A stretch of DNA of 64,000 bases. Source: Streptomyces cylindrosporus (GTDB lineage: Bacteria > Actinomycetota > Actinomycetes > Streptomycetales > Streptomycetaceae). The translations under genes and the position numbers were made by a program. The notes beneath the pieces are model-generated. The model did no database searches. It was not told the origin of the DNA and saw nothing but the letters and a program-made list of their open reading frames with translations. Within the stretch, counting starts at the first letter, position 1. Every line of letters begins with the position of its first letter. The stretch spans positions 310,001 to 374,000 of the forward strand of contig NZ_JALDAY010000009.1 in NCBI RefSeq assembly GCF_022698165.1, read 5' to 3'. Below, piece after piece: positions 1-6,682 of the stretch.

Positions 1-342
1 GACTTCCTCGACGTCGACAACTTCCCGTACATCGACTTCAGGAGCACCCGCTTCGCCTACCGGGGCGGCAGCAAGTGGTCCCTCAACGGCACCCTGACCA
101 TGCACGGCGTGAGCCGGTCGGTGTCGCTGGACACCACCTACCTGGGCATGGTCAACGGCGGCTACGGCGAGGAACTGCGCTGCGCCGCCCTCGCCAAGGC
201 CGAGCTGCACCGCGAGGACTACACCTTGAACTGGCGGTCCATGCTGGCGCGCGGTATCGCCGTGGTCGGTCCGACGGTCCAGCTGGAGCTGGACGTCCAG
301 GCGATGTACCGCACCCACGACACTCCCACGCCCCCGGAGTAG
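1..342 (+). CDS. YceI-family protein, 3' part only
   Basis: The gene is cut by the left edge; the last 113 codons remain and end at a TAG at 340-342. What is left matches the C-terminal half of the YceI beta-barrel fold: the strand LTMHGVSRSVSLD, then AALAKAELHREDYTLNW, then a closing strand around VQLELDVQAMY. YceI proteins bind isoprenoid-like lipids in a hydrophobic barrel; the physiological role of actinobacterial members is mostly unknown. No link to the downstream genes is visible: 118 bases and an inverted repeat separate it from mscR. The family call is fairly safe, the function is not. Confidence 0.75.
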   Translation, partial: DFLDVDNFPYIDFRSTRFAYRGGSKWSLNGTLTMHGVSRSVSLDTTYLGMVNGGYGEELRCAALAKAELHREDYTLNWRSMLARGIAVVGPTVQLELDVQAMYRTHDTPTPPE

Positions 343-392
343 GCGCGTTCCCCGTCCTTGACCCCCGGTCTGCCCTCCACGATGCTGTGTTG

Positions 393-413
393 CGGCACGT
401 GCTCTGCGTGCCG
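393..413. promoter_or_regulatory. inverted repeat upstream of mscR
   Basis: Perfect 7-base arms CGGCACG (393-399) and CGTGCCG (407-413) flank a 7-base spacer; allowing one mismatch the arms extend to 10 bases. It lies 47 bases before the mscR start and about 50 bases after the YceI stop, so it could be an operator or the hairpin of a terminator. There is no T-run. Confidence 0.4.
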
Positions 414-460
414 TAATGAGCAACATCGGACTCAGGTCTCGTACCAGTCGAGGAGTGGCC

Positions 461-1546
461 ATGTCTCATCAGGTCCGTGCCGTCGTCGCACGCGCGAAGG
501 GCGCCCCCGTCAGCCTGGAAACGATCATCGTGCCCGACCCCGGTCCGGGCGAGGCGCTGGTCAAGGTCGAGGCCTGCGGGGTCTGCCACACCGACCTGCA
601 CTACCGCGAGGGCGGCATCAACGACGACTTCCCGTTCCTGCTCGGGCACGAGGCCGCGGGCGTGGTGGAGTCGGTGGGGGAGGGGGTCACGGACGTCGCG
701 CCCGGTGACTTCGTGATCCTCAACTGGCGTGCGGTGTGCGGGCAGTGCCGGGCCTGTCTGCGCGGGCGGCCCTGGTACTGCTTCGACACGCACAACGCCA
801 AGCAGAAGATGACCCTGCTGGACGGTACGGAGCTCTCGCCGGCGCTGGGCATCGGCGCCTTCGCGGAGAAGACGCTGGTGGCCGCAGGGCAGTGCACCAA
901 GGTGGACCGGGCGGCCTCGCCGGCCGCGGCCGGTCTGCTGGGCTGTGGCGTGATGGCGGGCATCGGCGCCGCGATCAACACCGGCAACGTCGGCCGCGGC
1001 GACTCGGTCGCCGTCATCGGCTGCGGCGGCGTCGGCGACGCGGCGATCGTCGGGTCGAACCTCGCGGGCGCGGCGAAGATCATCGCCGTCGACATCGACG
1101 ACCGCAAGCTCGCCACCGCCCAGAAGCTGGGCGCCACCCACACGGTCAACTCGCGCGAGGGCGACCCGGTCGCGGCGATCCAGGAGCTGACCGGCGGGTT
1201 CGGCGCCGACGTCGTCATCGAGGCGGTCGGCCGCCCGGAGACGTACCAGCAGGCCTTCTACGCCCGCGACCTCGCCGGCACCGTCGTCCTCGTCGGTGTG
1301 CCGACGCCGGAGATGAAGCTGGAACTGCCGCTGCTCGACGTCTTCGGGCGCGGTGGCTCGCTGAAGTCGTCCTGGTACGGAGACTGCCTGCCCAGCCGCG
1401 ACTTCCCGATGCTCATCGACCTCTACCTCCAGGGCCGCCTCGACCTGGACGCCTTCGTGACCGAGACCATCGCCCTCGACGAGGTCGAGAAGGCCTTCGA
1501 GCGGATGCACGGCGGCGACGTACTGCGCTCGGTGGTGGTGCTGTGA
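461..1546 (+). CDS. mscR: S-(hydroxymethyl)mycothiol dehydrogenase (formaldehyde detoxification)
   Basis: A 361-residue zinc-dependent alcohol dehydrogenase, the usual length of mycothiol-dependent formaldehyde dehydrogenase. The catalytic zinc ligands lie in CGVCHTD (Cys42) and GHEAAG; the structural zinc set is CGQCRACLRGRPWYC; a Rossmann motif VIGCGGVGDAA follows at about residue 186. Start chosen at ATG 461, with a GAGGAG ribosome site just upstream, rather than the in-frame ATG at 416. It oxidises the formaldehyde-mycothiol adduct to S-formylmycothiol with NAD. It overlaps the next gene by one base, and the neighbouring Rieske oxygenase would release formaldehyde, which fits the role. 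Distinguishing it from other class III-like dehydrogenases rests on length, motifs and context. Confidence 0.85.
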   Translation: MSHQVRAVVARAKGAPVSLETIIVPDPGPGEALVKVEACGVCHTDLHYREGGINDDFPFLLGHEAAGVVESVGEGVTDVAPGDFVILNWRAVCGQCRACLRGRPWYCFDTHNAKQKMTLLDGTELSPALGIGAFAEKTLVAAGQCTKVDRAASPAAAGLLGCGVMAGIGAAINTGNVGRGDSVAVIGCGGVGDAAIVGSNLAGAAKIIAVDIDDRKLATAQKLGATHTVNSREGDPVAAIQELTGGFGADVVIEAVGRPETYQQAFYARDLAGTVVLVGVPTPEMKLELPLLDVFGRGGSLKSSWYGDCLPSRDFPMLIDLYLQGRLDLDAFVTETIALDEVEKAFERMHGGDVLRSVVVL

Positions 1547-2178
1547 TGGCGGGTGCCCGCATCGAACGTCTGGTGACCTCGGGGACCTTCTCGCTGGACG
1601 GCGGCACCTGGGACGTCGACAACAACGTGTGGATCGTCGGCGACGACCACGAGGTGATCGTGATCGACGCCGCCCATGACGCCGACGCCATCGCCGGGGC
1701 GGTGGGCGGACGGCGCGTCAGGGCCATCGTGTGCACCCACGCGCACGACGACCACATCGACGCGGCACCGGAACTCGCCGAACGGGTCGGCGCCCCCGTG
1801 CTGCTCCACCCCGACGACCTGCCCCTGTGGAAGCAGACCCACCCCGACCGGGCACCCGACGCCGAACTTGCCGACGGGCAGATCCTGGTGGTCGCGGGGA
1901 CGGAACTGTCCGTGCTGCACACGCCCGGCCATGCCCCGGGCGCGGTCTGCCTGTACGCGCCCGCGCTCACCGCGCTCTTCAGCGGCGACACGCTCTTCTC
2001 GGGCGGACCGGGGGCCACGGGAAGGTCGTACAGCCACTTCCCGACCATCATCGAGTCCATCCGGGAACGGCTGCTGACGCTGCCCGCCGCCACCGTCGTG
2101 CACACCGGTCACGGGGACACGACGACCATCGGCGCGGAAGCGCCCGGGCTCCCGGACTGGCTCGCCCGCGGCCACTGA
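1546..2178 (+). CDS. MBL-fold hydrolase, probable S-formylmycothiol hydrolase
   Basis: A 210-residue metallo-beta-lactamase-fold protein. The metal motif reads THAHDDH (the usual THxHxDH), followed by a distal HTPGHAPG histidine, SGDTLF aspartate and TGHGD histidine, so a two-metal site looks complete. ATG 1546 overlaps the mscR stop codon by one base, which implies translational coupling. In actinobacteria this gene commonly follows mscR and is thought to release formate from S-formylmycothiol, but I infer that from position; the fold alone would also fit a glyoxalase II-like thioesterase. No signal peptide, so cytoplasmic. Confidence 0.75.
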   Translation: MAGARIERLVTSGTFSLDGGTWDVDNNVWIVGDDHEVIVIDAAHDADAIAGAVGGRRVRAIVCTHAHDDHIDAAPELAERVGAPVLLHPDDLPLWKQTHPDRAPDAELADGQILVVAGTELSVLHTPGHAPGAVCLYAPALTALFSGDTLFSGGPGATGRSYSHFPTIIESIRERLLTLPAATVVHTGHGDTTTIGAEAPGLPDWLARGH

Positions 2179-2252
2179 CGGGCCGACCTGCACAAAGGCA
2201 CCGATTCCCGTGCCGACCCCTGCCCTCTTCGCGTTGCTTATCGCGATGTTGG

Positions 2253-2267
2253 TTGCGTTACAAGCAA
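2253..2267. promoter_or_regulatory. TTGCG-N6-GCAA motif, distal copy
   Basis: TTGCGTTACAAGCAA matches the 15-base motif TTGCG-N6-GCAA that recurs at 2336, 39124 and 48610. This copy is 83 bases upstream of the proximal one and about 49 bases upstream of a TTGACA -35 candidate, a position that suits an upstream activator or a loop partner. Confidence 0.5.
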
Positions 2268-2301
2268 CGATTGGTGGGGGTCATCCGGGCCTCGGAACTC
2301 C

Positions 2302-2331
2302 TTGACAAGGGTTCTGGGCCGACCTCAGACT
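2302..2331 (+). promoter_or_regulatory. candidate promoter of the Rieske oxygenase operon
   Basis: A consensus -35 TTGACA (2302-2307) is followed after 18 bases by a weak -10 CAGACT (2326-2331). The proximal TTGCG-N6-GCAA motif would then cover the start site. A second possible promoter uses TTGCGC (2336) and TATACG (2361) with a 19-base spacer. Confidence 0.4.
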
Positions 2332-2335
2332 GATG

Positions 2336-2350
2336 TTGCGCTTACCGCAA
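2336..2350. promoter_or_regulatory. TTGCG-N6-GCAA motif, proximal copy
   Basis: TTGCGCTTACCGCAA has perfect 5-base arms (TTGCG/CGCAA) around 5 bases and sits 28 bases before the ferredoxin start. It has the same architecture as the copy before the choline dehydrogenase (39124-39138). Candidate operator of the adjacent IclR regulator. Confidence 0.55.
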
Positions 2351-2378
2351 TCCGTTTCGCTATACGCACCGAGGTGTC

Positions 2379-2741
2379 ATGATGATTCCCGCGTGCCGTC
2401 TCGCGGATCTCCCGCGAGGCGAGGCCATCCGGCTCGACATCGATCCGCCGGTCTCGGTGTTCCACACCGACGACGGCGAGGTCTTCGCCATCGACGACAC
2501 CTGCACCCACCAGGACGCGTCGCTCGCCGACGGCTGGCTGGAGGGCTGTGAGGTGGAATGCCCGTTGCACGCCTCGAAGTTCGACCTGCGCACCGGCGCC
2601 GTGGACGCCCCTCCGGCCAAGCTGCCGGTGCGGACGCACGAAGTCGTGATCGAGGACGGGACGATCTACGTGCAGGTGTCCACGGACGCGCCCAACCTGC
2701 CCCCCTGCGTCGCCTCCCGGCTGGCCGGAGGTCCCGCGTGA
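2379..2741 (+). CDS. Rieske [2Fe-2S] ferredoxin
   Basis: A 120-residue soluble Rieske ferredoxin of the kind used in three-component dioxygenases. The cluster ligands are visible as CTH near residue 46 and CPLH near residue 67. Two consecutive ATG codons open the gene; the first is taken. Its last four bases overlap the GTG start of the reductase, so the two are translationally coupled. Its likely job is to carry electrons from the flavoprotein at 2738 to the terminal oxygenase at 3944. Canonical proteobacterial glycine betaine monooxygenase uses a single reductase-ferredoxin fusion (GbcB) instead, so this electron chain is of a different type. Confidence 0.85.
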   Translation: MMIPACRLADLPRGEAIRLDIDPPVSVFHTDDGEVFAIDDTCTHQDASLADGWLEGCEVECPLHASKFDLRTGAVDAPPAKLPVRTHEVVIEDGTIYVQVSTDAPNLPPCVASRLAGGPA

Positions 2742-3901
2742 GGACCGTCGCCGTGGTGGGCGCGTCGCTGGCGGGACTGTCGGCGGCGCGCTCGCTGCGC
2801 AAGCAGGGGTACGACGGCCGGCTCGTCGTCATCGGCGACGAGCCGCACCGCCCGTACGACCGGCCGCCGCTGTCCAAGGAGTTCCTGGCCGGCACGCTCG
2901 GCGAGGCGGACCTGGTGCTGGAGTCGGACGGCGAGGACCTGGGCGCCGAGTGGCTGCTCGGCGCCCGCGCCACCGGCCTCGACCGTGCCGACCGTGCCGT
3001 CCGCCTCGCCGACGGGCGCCAGGTGCGCGCCGACGGCATCGTCATCGCGACCGGCGCCGCGGCCCGCACCCTGCCCGGCTCCGAGGGGCTGGCCGGCGTC
3101 CACACCCTGCGCACCCTGGACGACGCCCGCGCCCTGCGCGACGAACTCGCCCGCGGGGGACGGCTGGTGGTGATCGGCGGCGGCTTCATCGGCGCCGAGG
3201 TCGCCTCCACCGCGTACACCCTCGGCCTGGATGTAACGGTCGTCGAGGCGGCCCCGACGCCGCTCGCCGGCCCCCTGGGCGAGACCATGGGCGCCGTCGT
3301 CTCCGGCCTCCACGCCGACCACGGTGTACGGCTGCTGTGCGGGGTCGGCGTCAAGGGACTGGGCGGGGAGACCCGCGTGGACGCCGTCCTGCTGGAGGAC
3401 GGCCGGACCGTCCCCGCCGACATCGTGGTGGTCGGCGTCGGCGCTCGGCCGTGCGTCGAGTGGCTGGAGGGGTCCGGCGTCGAACTCGACAACGGCGTGA
3501 AGTGCGGCGCCGACGGCCGCACCAGCCTGGCCGGTGTGGTCGCGGTCGGCGACTGCGCCAACTGGTACGACCCCCGGGCCGGCCTGCACCGCCGCGTCGA
3601 GCACTGGACCGGCGCCCGCGAGCGGCCGGACGCCGCGATCGCCACCCTGCTGGCGGGCGGCGCGGTGGAACCGGGCGTGCCCCGGCCGCCGTACTTCTGG
3701 TCCGACCAGTACGGCGTGAAGATCCAGTTCGCCGGCCACGCGGGCGGCGCCGACAGCGTCACCGTCGAGGAGGGCACCGCGGACGACCGCAACGTCCTCG
3801 CCGTGTACCGGCGCGCCGGTCAGCCGGTCGCGGTGCTCGGGATGAACCAGCCCCGCCTGTTCACGCGCCTGCGCAAGCAGCTCGCCGCCGTGACGTCGTA
3901 A
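2738..3901 (+). CDS. FAD-dependent ferredoxin reductase
   Basis: A 387-residue NAD(P)H:ferredoxin oxidoreductase of the glutathione-reductase-like class. The N-terminal FAD site reads VVGASLAGLSAARSL, followed by RPYDRPPLSKEFLAG, a signature of dioxygenase ferredoxin reductases; the NAD(H) site is VVIGGGFIGAEVAS near residue 145, and VVAVGDCANWYD is the second FAD contact. GTG 2738 overlaps the ferredoxin stop by four bases. The oxygenase follows after 42 bases with its own ribosome site, and the three genes form a complete Rieske oxygenase electron chain. Confidence 0.85.
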   Translation: MRTVAVVGASLAGLSAARSLRKQGYDGRLVVIGDEPHRPYDRPPLSKEFLAGTLGEADLVLESDGEDLGAEWLLGARATGLDRADRAVRLADGRQVRADGIVIATGAAARTLPGSEGLAGVHTLRTLDDARALRDELARGGRLVVIGGGFIGAEVASTAYTLGLDVTVVEAAPTPLAGPLGETMGAVVSGLHADHGVRLLCGVGVKGLGGETRVDAVLLEDGRTVPADIVVVGVGARPCVEWLEGSGVELDNGVKCGADGRTSLAGVVAVGDCANWYDPRAGLHRRVEHWTGARERPDAAIATLLAGGAVEPGVPRPPYFWSDQYGVKIQFAGHAGGADSVTVEEGTADDRNVLAVYRRAGQPVAVLGMNQPRLFTRLRKQLAAVTS

Positions 3902-3943
3902 CCCTGTTCCTGACCCCTCCCCGACGTTCCCGAGGAGCGCACC

Positions 3944-5074
3944 GTGACCTCGACCAGCCTGCCGGACAGCCTGATCGCCACCCTCCCCGGCTCCTCCTAC
4001 ACGGATCCCGGCGTCTTCGCCCAGGAGCAGGAGCGCATATTCGAGACCATGTGGTTCTGCGCGGCACGCGCCTCCGAACTGGACAAGCCCGGCGCCTTCC
4101 GCACCGTCGACGTGGGCCGCGAGAGCATCCTCCTCACCCGGGCGAGGGACAACAGCGTCCGCGCCTACTTCAACGTCTGTCGGCACCGCGGCGCCAAGCT
4201 CTGCACCGAGGAGAGCGGCGAGGTCAAGCGCGCCTTCCAATGCCCGTACCACGCCTGGACCTACGGCCTGGACGGCAAGCTCGTCGCCGCGCCCAACCTG
4301 ACCAAGATGCCCGACGTCGGCCGCACCGAGTACGGCCTGGCGAGCGTCGCCGTGCGGGAATGGCTCGGCTATGTGTGGGTGTGCCTGGCGGAGAACCCGC
4401 CCTCCTTCGAGGAGGACGTGATCGGGGCGGTCGTCGAGCGGCTGGGCGACGTCGAGTCGATCGACCACTACGACATCGACAACCTCTCCGTCGGCAAGCG
4501 GATCGTCTACGACGTGCGGGCCAACTGGAAGCTCATCATCGAGAACTTCATGGAGTGCTACCACTGCGCCACGATCCACCCCGAACTGACCGAGGTGCTC
4601 CCGGAGTTCGCGGACGGCTACGCGGCCCAGTACTACGTCGGCCACGGCGCCGAGTTCGGCGAGGAGGTGCAGGGCTTCACCGTCGACGGCAGCGAGGGCC
4701 TCGACCGCATCCCGGGCGTGGCGGAGGACCAGGACCGCCGCTACTACGCGATCACCGTCAAACCGCAGGTGTTCATCAACCTCGTGCCCGACCACGTGAT
4801 CTTCCACCGCATGTACCCGGTGGCCGTCGACCGGACGATCGTCGAGTGCGACTGGCTGTATCTCCCGCACGTCGTCGAGAGCGGCAAGGACGTGAGCCGG
4901 TCCGTGGAGCTCTTCGACCGGGTCAACCGGCAGGACTTCGAGGCGTGCGAGCGCACCCAGCCCGGCATGAGCTCCCGTATGTACGCCAAGGGCGGCGTGC
5001 TGGTGCCCAGCGAGCACCACATCGGTGCCTTCCACGACTGGGTGAACGAGCGCCTGGGCATCGCCCAGGGATGA
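3944..5074 (+). CDS. gbcA: Rieske oxygenase alpha subunit, probable glycine betaine monooxygenase
   Basis: A 376-residue terminal oxygenase. The Rieske ligands are CRH (about residue 77) and CPYH (about residue 98); the mononuclear iron site is seen in ENFMECYHCATIHPE with the H-x4-H pair. Length and sequence pattern resemble GbcA, which N-demethylates glycine betaine to dimethylglycine and formaldehyde. GTG 3944 follows a GAGGAG ribosome site. Context supports the role: formaldehyde-removal genes upstream, and dimethylglycine and sarcosine oxidases at 48-58 kb. Related enzymes act on carnitine, stachydrine and other quaternary amines, so the substrate remains an inference. The gene converges on the IclR gene with one base between stop codons and no terminator. 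Confidence 0.7.
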   Translation: MTSTSLPDSLIATLPGSSYTDPGVFAQEQERIFETMWFCAARASELDKPGAFRTVDVGRESILLTRARDNSVRAYFNVCRHRGAKLCTEESGEVKRAFQCPYHAWTYGLDGKLVAAPNLTKMPDVGRTEYGLASVAVREWLGYVWVCLAENPPSFEEDVIGAVVERLGDVESIDHYDIDNLSVGKRIVYDVRANWKLIIENFMECYHCATIHPELTEVLPEFADGYAAQYYVGHGAEFGEEVQGFTVDGSEGLDRIPGVAEDQDRRYYAITVKPQVFINLVPDHVIFHRMYPVAVDRTIVECDWLYLPHVVESGKDVSRSVELFDRVNRQDFEACERTQPGMSSRMYAKGGVLVPSEHHIGAFHDWVNERLGIAQG

Positions 5075-5075
5075 C

Positions 5076-5873
5076 TCAGCCCAGGTAGCCCATGCGGTGG
5101 CTGATCTCCTCGGCACCCTTCAGCAGCACCGGGGCGAGCTCGTGCAGCCGCTCCTCGGTGAAGCGGTACGAGGGTCCGGAGGCACTCAGCGCGGCGACGA
5201 CCTCGCCGTCCTGGTTGCGGACCGGGGCGGCCATCGCGTGCAGGCCGATCTCCAGCTCCTCCAGGGTGAAGGCGTAACCCTTCTCCAGCGCCTCGGCGAG
5301 GTTCTTCTCCAGCTTCGCCTTCGCGGTGATGGTGTGCGGGGTGACCTTCTTCAGGCCGGCCTCCGCCAGCAGCGCGGTCCGCTCCTTGGCGGGCAGATGC
5401 GCCAGCAGGATCTTGCCGCTGGACGTCGCGTGCAACGGGGTCAGCTCACCGACCCAGTTGTGCGCGGCGATCGCCGCCGGGCCGCGCACCTGGTACAGGT
5501 TGATCGCGAAGTGCTCCTGCATCACAGCGATGTTGATCGTCTCGCCGATCTCCTCGGCGAGACGCTCGCAGACCGGGCGGCCCTGCTGTGTGATGTCCAG
5601 GCGTCCGGTGACCGCGCCGGCCAGGCGCACGATGCCGAAGCCGAGCCGGTACTTGCCGCGCTCGCCCGCCTGCTCCACCAGACCGCGCGCCTCCAGGGCG
5701 CCGAGCAGCCGGAACGCGGTCGACTTGTGCACATCGATCTCGGCGGCCACCTCACTGACGCCGGCCTCACCACGATGGGCCAGGATCTCGAGGACGCTGA
5801 TGGCTCGGTCGACCGACTGCACTCCGCCGGCCTGCGAATTTGACGTTTCGGTGTCTTGGCTGTGGTTGCTCAC
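5076..5873 (-). CDS. IclR-family transcriptional regulator, candidate regulator of betaine catabolism
   Basis: A 265-residue IclR protein. The winged helix-turn-helix is at about residues 20-80 (SVDRAISVLEILAHRGEAGV, then DVHKSTAFRLLGALEARG), and the IclR ligand-binding domain follows (TSSGKILLAHLPA, GYAFTLEELEIGLHAMAAPV, ALSASGPSYRF). The GTG start at 5873 lies six bases after a TATAGT hexamer, so the mRNA may be leaderless. It converges with the oxygenase gene. A motif shared by the oxygenase, betA and dimethylglycine oxidase promoters (TTGCG-N6-GCAA) is a plausible target; its own promoter carries only a degenerate version (5866-5880). Confidence 0.85.
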   Translation of the reverse strand: MSNHSQDTETSNSQAGGVQSVDRAISVLEILAHRGEAGVSEVAAEIDVHKSTAFRLLGALEARGLVEQAGERGKYRLGFGIVRLAGAVTGRLDITQQGRPVCERLAEEIGETINIAVMQEHFAINLYQVRGPAAIAAHNWVGELTPLHATSSGKILLAHLPAKERTALLAEAGLKKVTPHTITAKAKLEKNLAEALEKGYAFTLEELEIGLHAMAAPVRNQDGEVVAALSASGPSYRFTEERLHELAPVLLKGAEEISHRMGYLG

Positions 5874-5879
5874 AACGAA

Positions 5880-5885
5880 ACTATA
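5880..5885 (-). promoter_or_regulatory. -10 element of a probable leaderless promoter for the IclR gene
   Basis: Read leftward, TATAGT is followed by six bases and then the GTG start codon. That spacing puts the transcription start on the start codon itself, the arrangement of leaderless actinobacterial mRNAs. No clear -35 hexamer is seen at 17-18 bases. Confidence 0.45.
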
Positions 5886-5924
5886 CGCGTAGTACGGTAC
5901 AAGCTGTTTACTCTCGCGACTCTG

Positions 5925-5944
5925 ACCAGGGCTTTTACCCTGGT
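5925..5944 (-). terminator. hairpin after the TetR gene
   Basis: Perfect 7-base arms ACCAGGG and CCCTGGT enclose a 6-base loop, ten bases after the end of the leftward tetR gene and before the IclR gene. It probably terminates tetR; it could also be an operator. Confidence 0.45.
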
Positions 5945-5954
5945 AACGGTCGAT

Positions 5955-6599
5955 TCATGCGTCCGCCAGCGCGGGCCCGAGCAGGTGGCCCAGGGAGTCG
6001 GCCAGCAGGTGCAGCGGATCGGCCGTGTCCACCGGCAGGCCGACGGCGATCCACGCCGAGAAGAACGACTCGGTCTGCAGCACCGCCATCAGCGCCCGCT
6101 GGCGAGCCTCCGCCGGGTCGACGCCCCGCCAGCGCTCCGGGTCCGAGATGAGCAGGCCGACATAGCGCTCGTGCGCCTCGACGTACTGGGCGCGGCCGTC
6201 GTTGATGCTGCGCAGGGCCGTCGGTGCGGCCGCGTTGGCGACCCGGCGGATCGGTGCCATCTCCCGCCATCGGCTCTCCGCGCCGTCGAGCCAGGCCCGG
6301 ATGCCCGCCGGGGTCCACCGGGGCAGGGCGGCCAGCTCGGCGTACGCCTCCTCCCGCAACTCGTACACACGCTCCACGAGGGCGTCGACGATCTGGGCCT
6401 TGCCGGTGAAGTGGGCATAGACGGTGGCCCGGGTGACCCCCGCGGCCCGGGCGATGTCCTCCATCCGCGCGTCCAGGAAGGAGAGTTCGTCGAACACCGT
6501 CACGGCCGCCTCCAGCAGCCGGCGGTGGGTGAGGCTCTTCTGCTCCTCACGCAGGTTCCTGCGGGGCGGGGCGGTCTGCTGCGGGGCGGAGCGGCTCAT
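5955..6599 (-). CDS. TetR-family repressor of the adjacent MFS exporter
   Basis: A 214-residue TetR regulator. Its helix-turn-helix spans roughly residues 20-65 (LTHRRLLEAAVTVFDELSF, then ARAAGVTRATVYAHF), followed by a variable helical ligand domain. Start chosen at ATG 6599: an in-frame start at 6644 exists, but it would place the N-terminus inside the operators. It is divergent from the MFS gene, and two perfect inverted repeats lie in the 83-base gap, the usual local autoregulated repressor-pump arrangement. The ligand is unknown. Confidence 0.85.
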   Translation of the reverse strand: MSRSAPQQTAPPRRNLREEQKSLTHRRLLEAAVTVFDELSFLDARMEDIARAAGVTRATVYAHFTGKAQIVDALVERVYELREEAYAELAALPRWTPAGIRAWLDGAESRWREMAPIRRVANAAAPTALRSINDGRAQYVEAHERYVGLLISDPERWRGVDPAEARQRALMAVLQTESFFSAWIAVGLPVDTADPLHLLADSLGHLLGPALADA

Positions 6600-6603
6600 G
6601 GGC

Positions 6604-6626
6604 TCACCATACGCCGTGTATGGTGA
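6604..6626. promoter_or_regulatory. TetR operator 1
   Basis: Perfect 9-base arms, TCACCATAC (6604-6612) and GTATGGTGA (6618-6626), around a 5-base spacer, beginning five bases from the tetR start codon. Its centre is 30 bases, about three helical turns, from operator 2. Confidence 0.75.
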
Positions 6627-6634
6627 ACCGATGT

Positions 6635-6655
6635 CGCTATACATCGTGTATAGCG
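6635..6655. promoter_or_regulatory. TetR operator 2
   Basis: Perfect 8-base arms, CGCTATAC (6635-6642) and GTATAGCG (6648-6655), with a 5-base spacer. The inner ATAC/GTAT half-sites and spacer length match operator 1, so both probably bind the same TetR dimer on one DNA face. Confidence 0.75.
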
Positions 6656-6682
6656 AGGAGCTGCTTCGCCTGGAGCCGGTTG

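Noticed and set aside
6648..6655. Common regulation of the MFS pump and betA through GTATAGCG
   Set aside because: The 8-mer is shared by chance-level overlap; the symmetric partner CGCTATAC at the required spacing is missing at betA.
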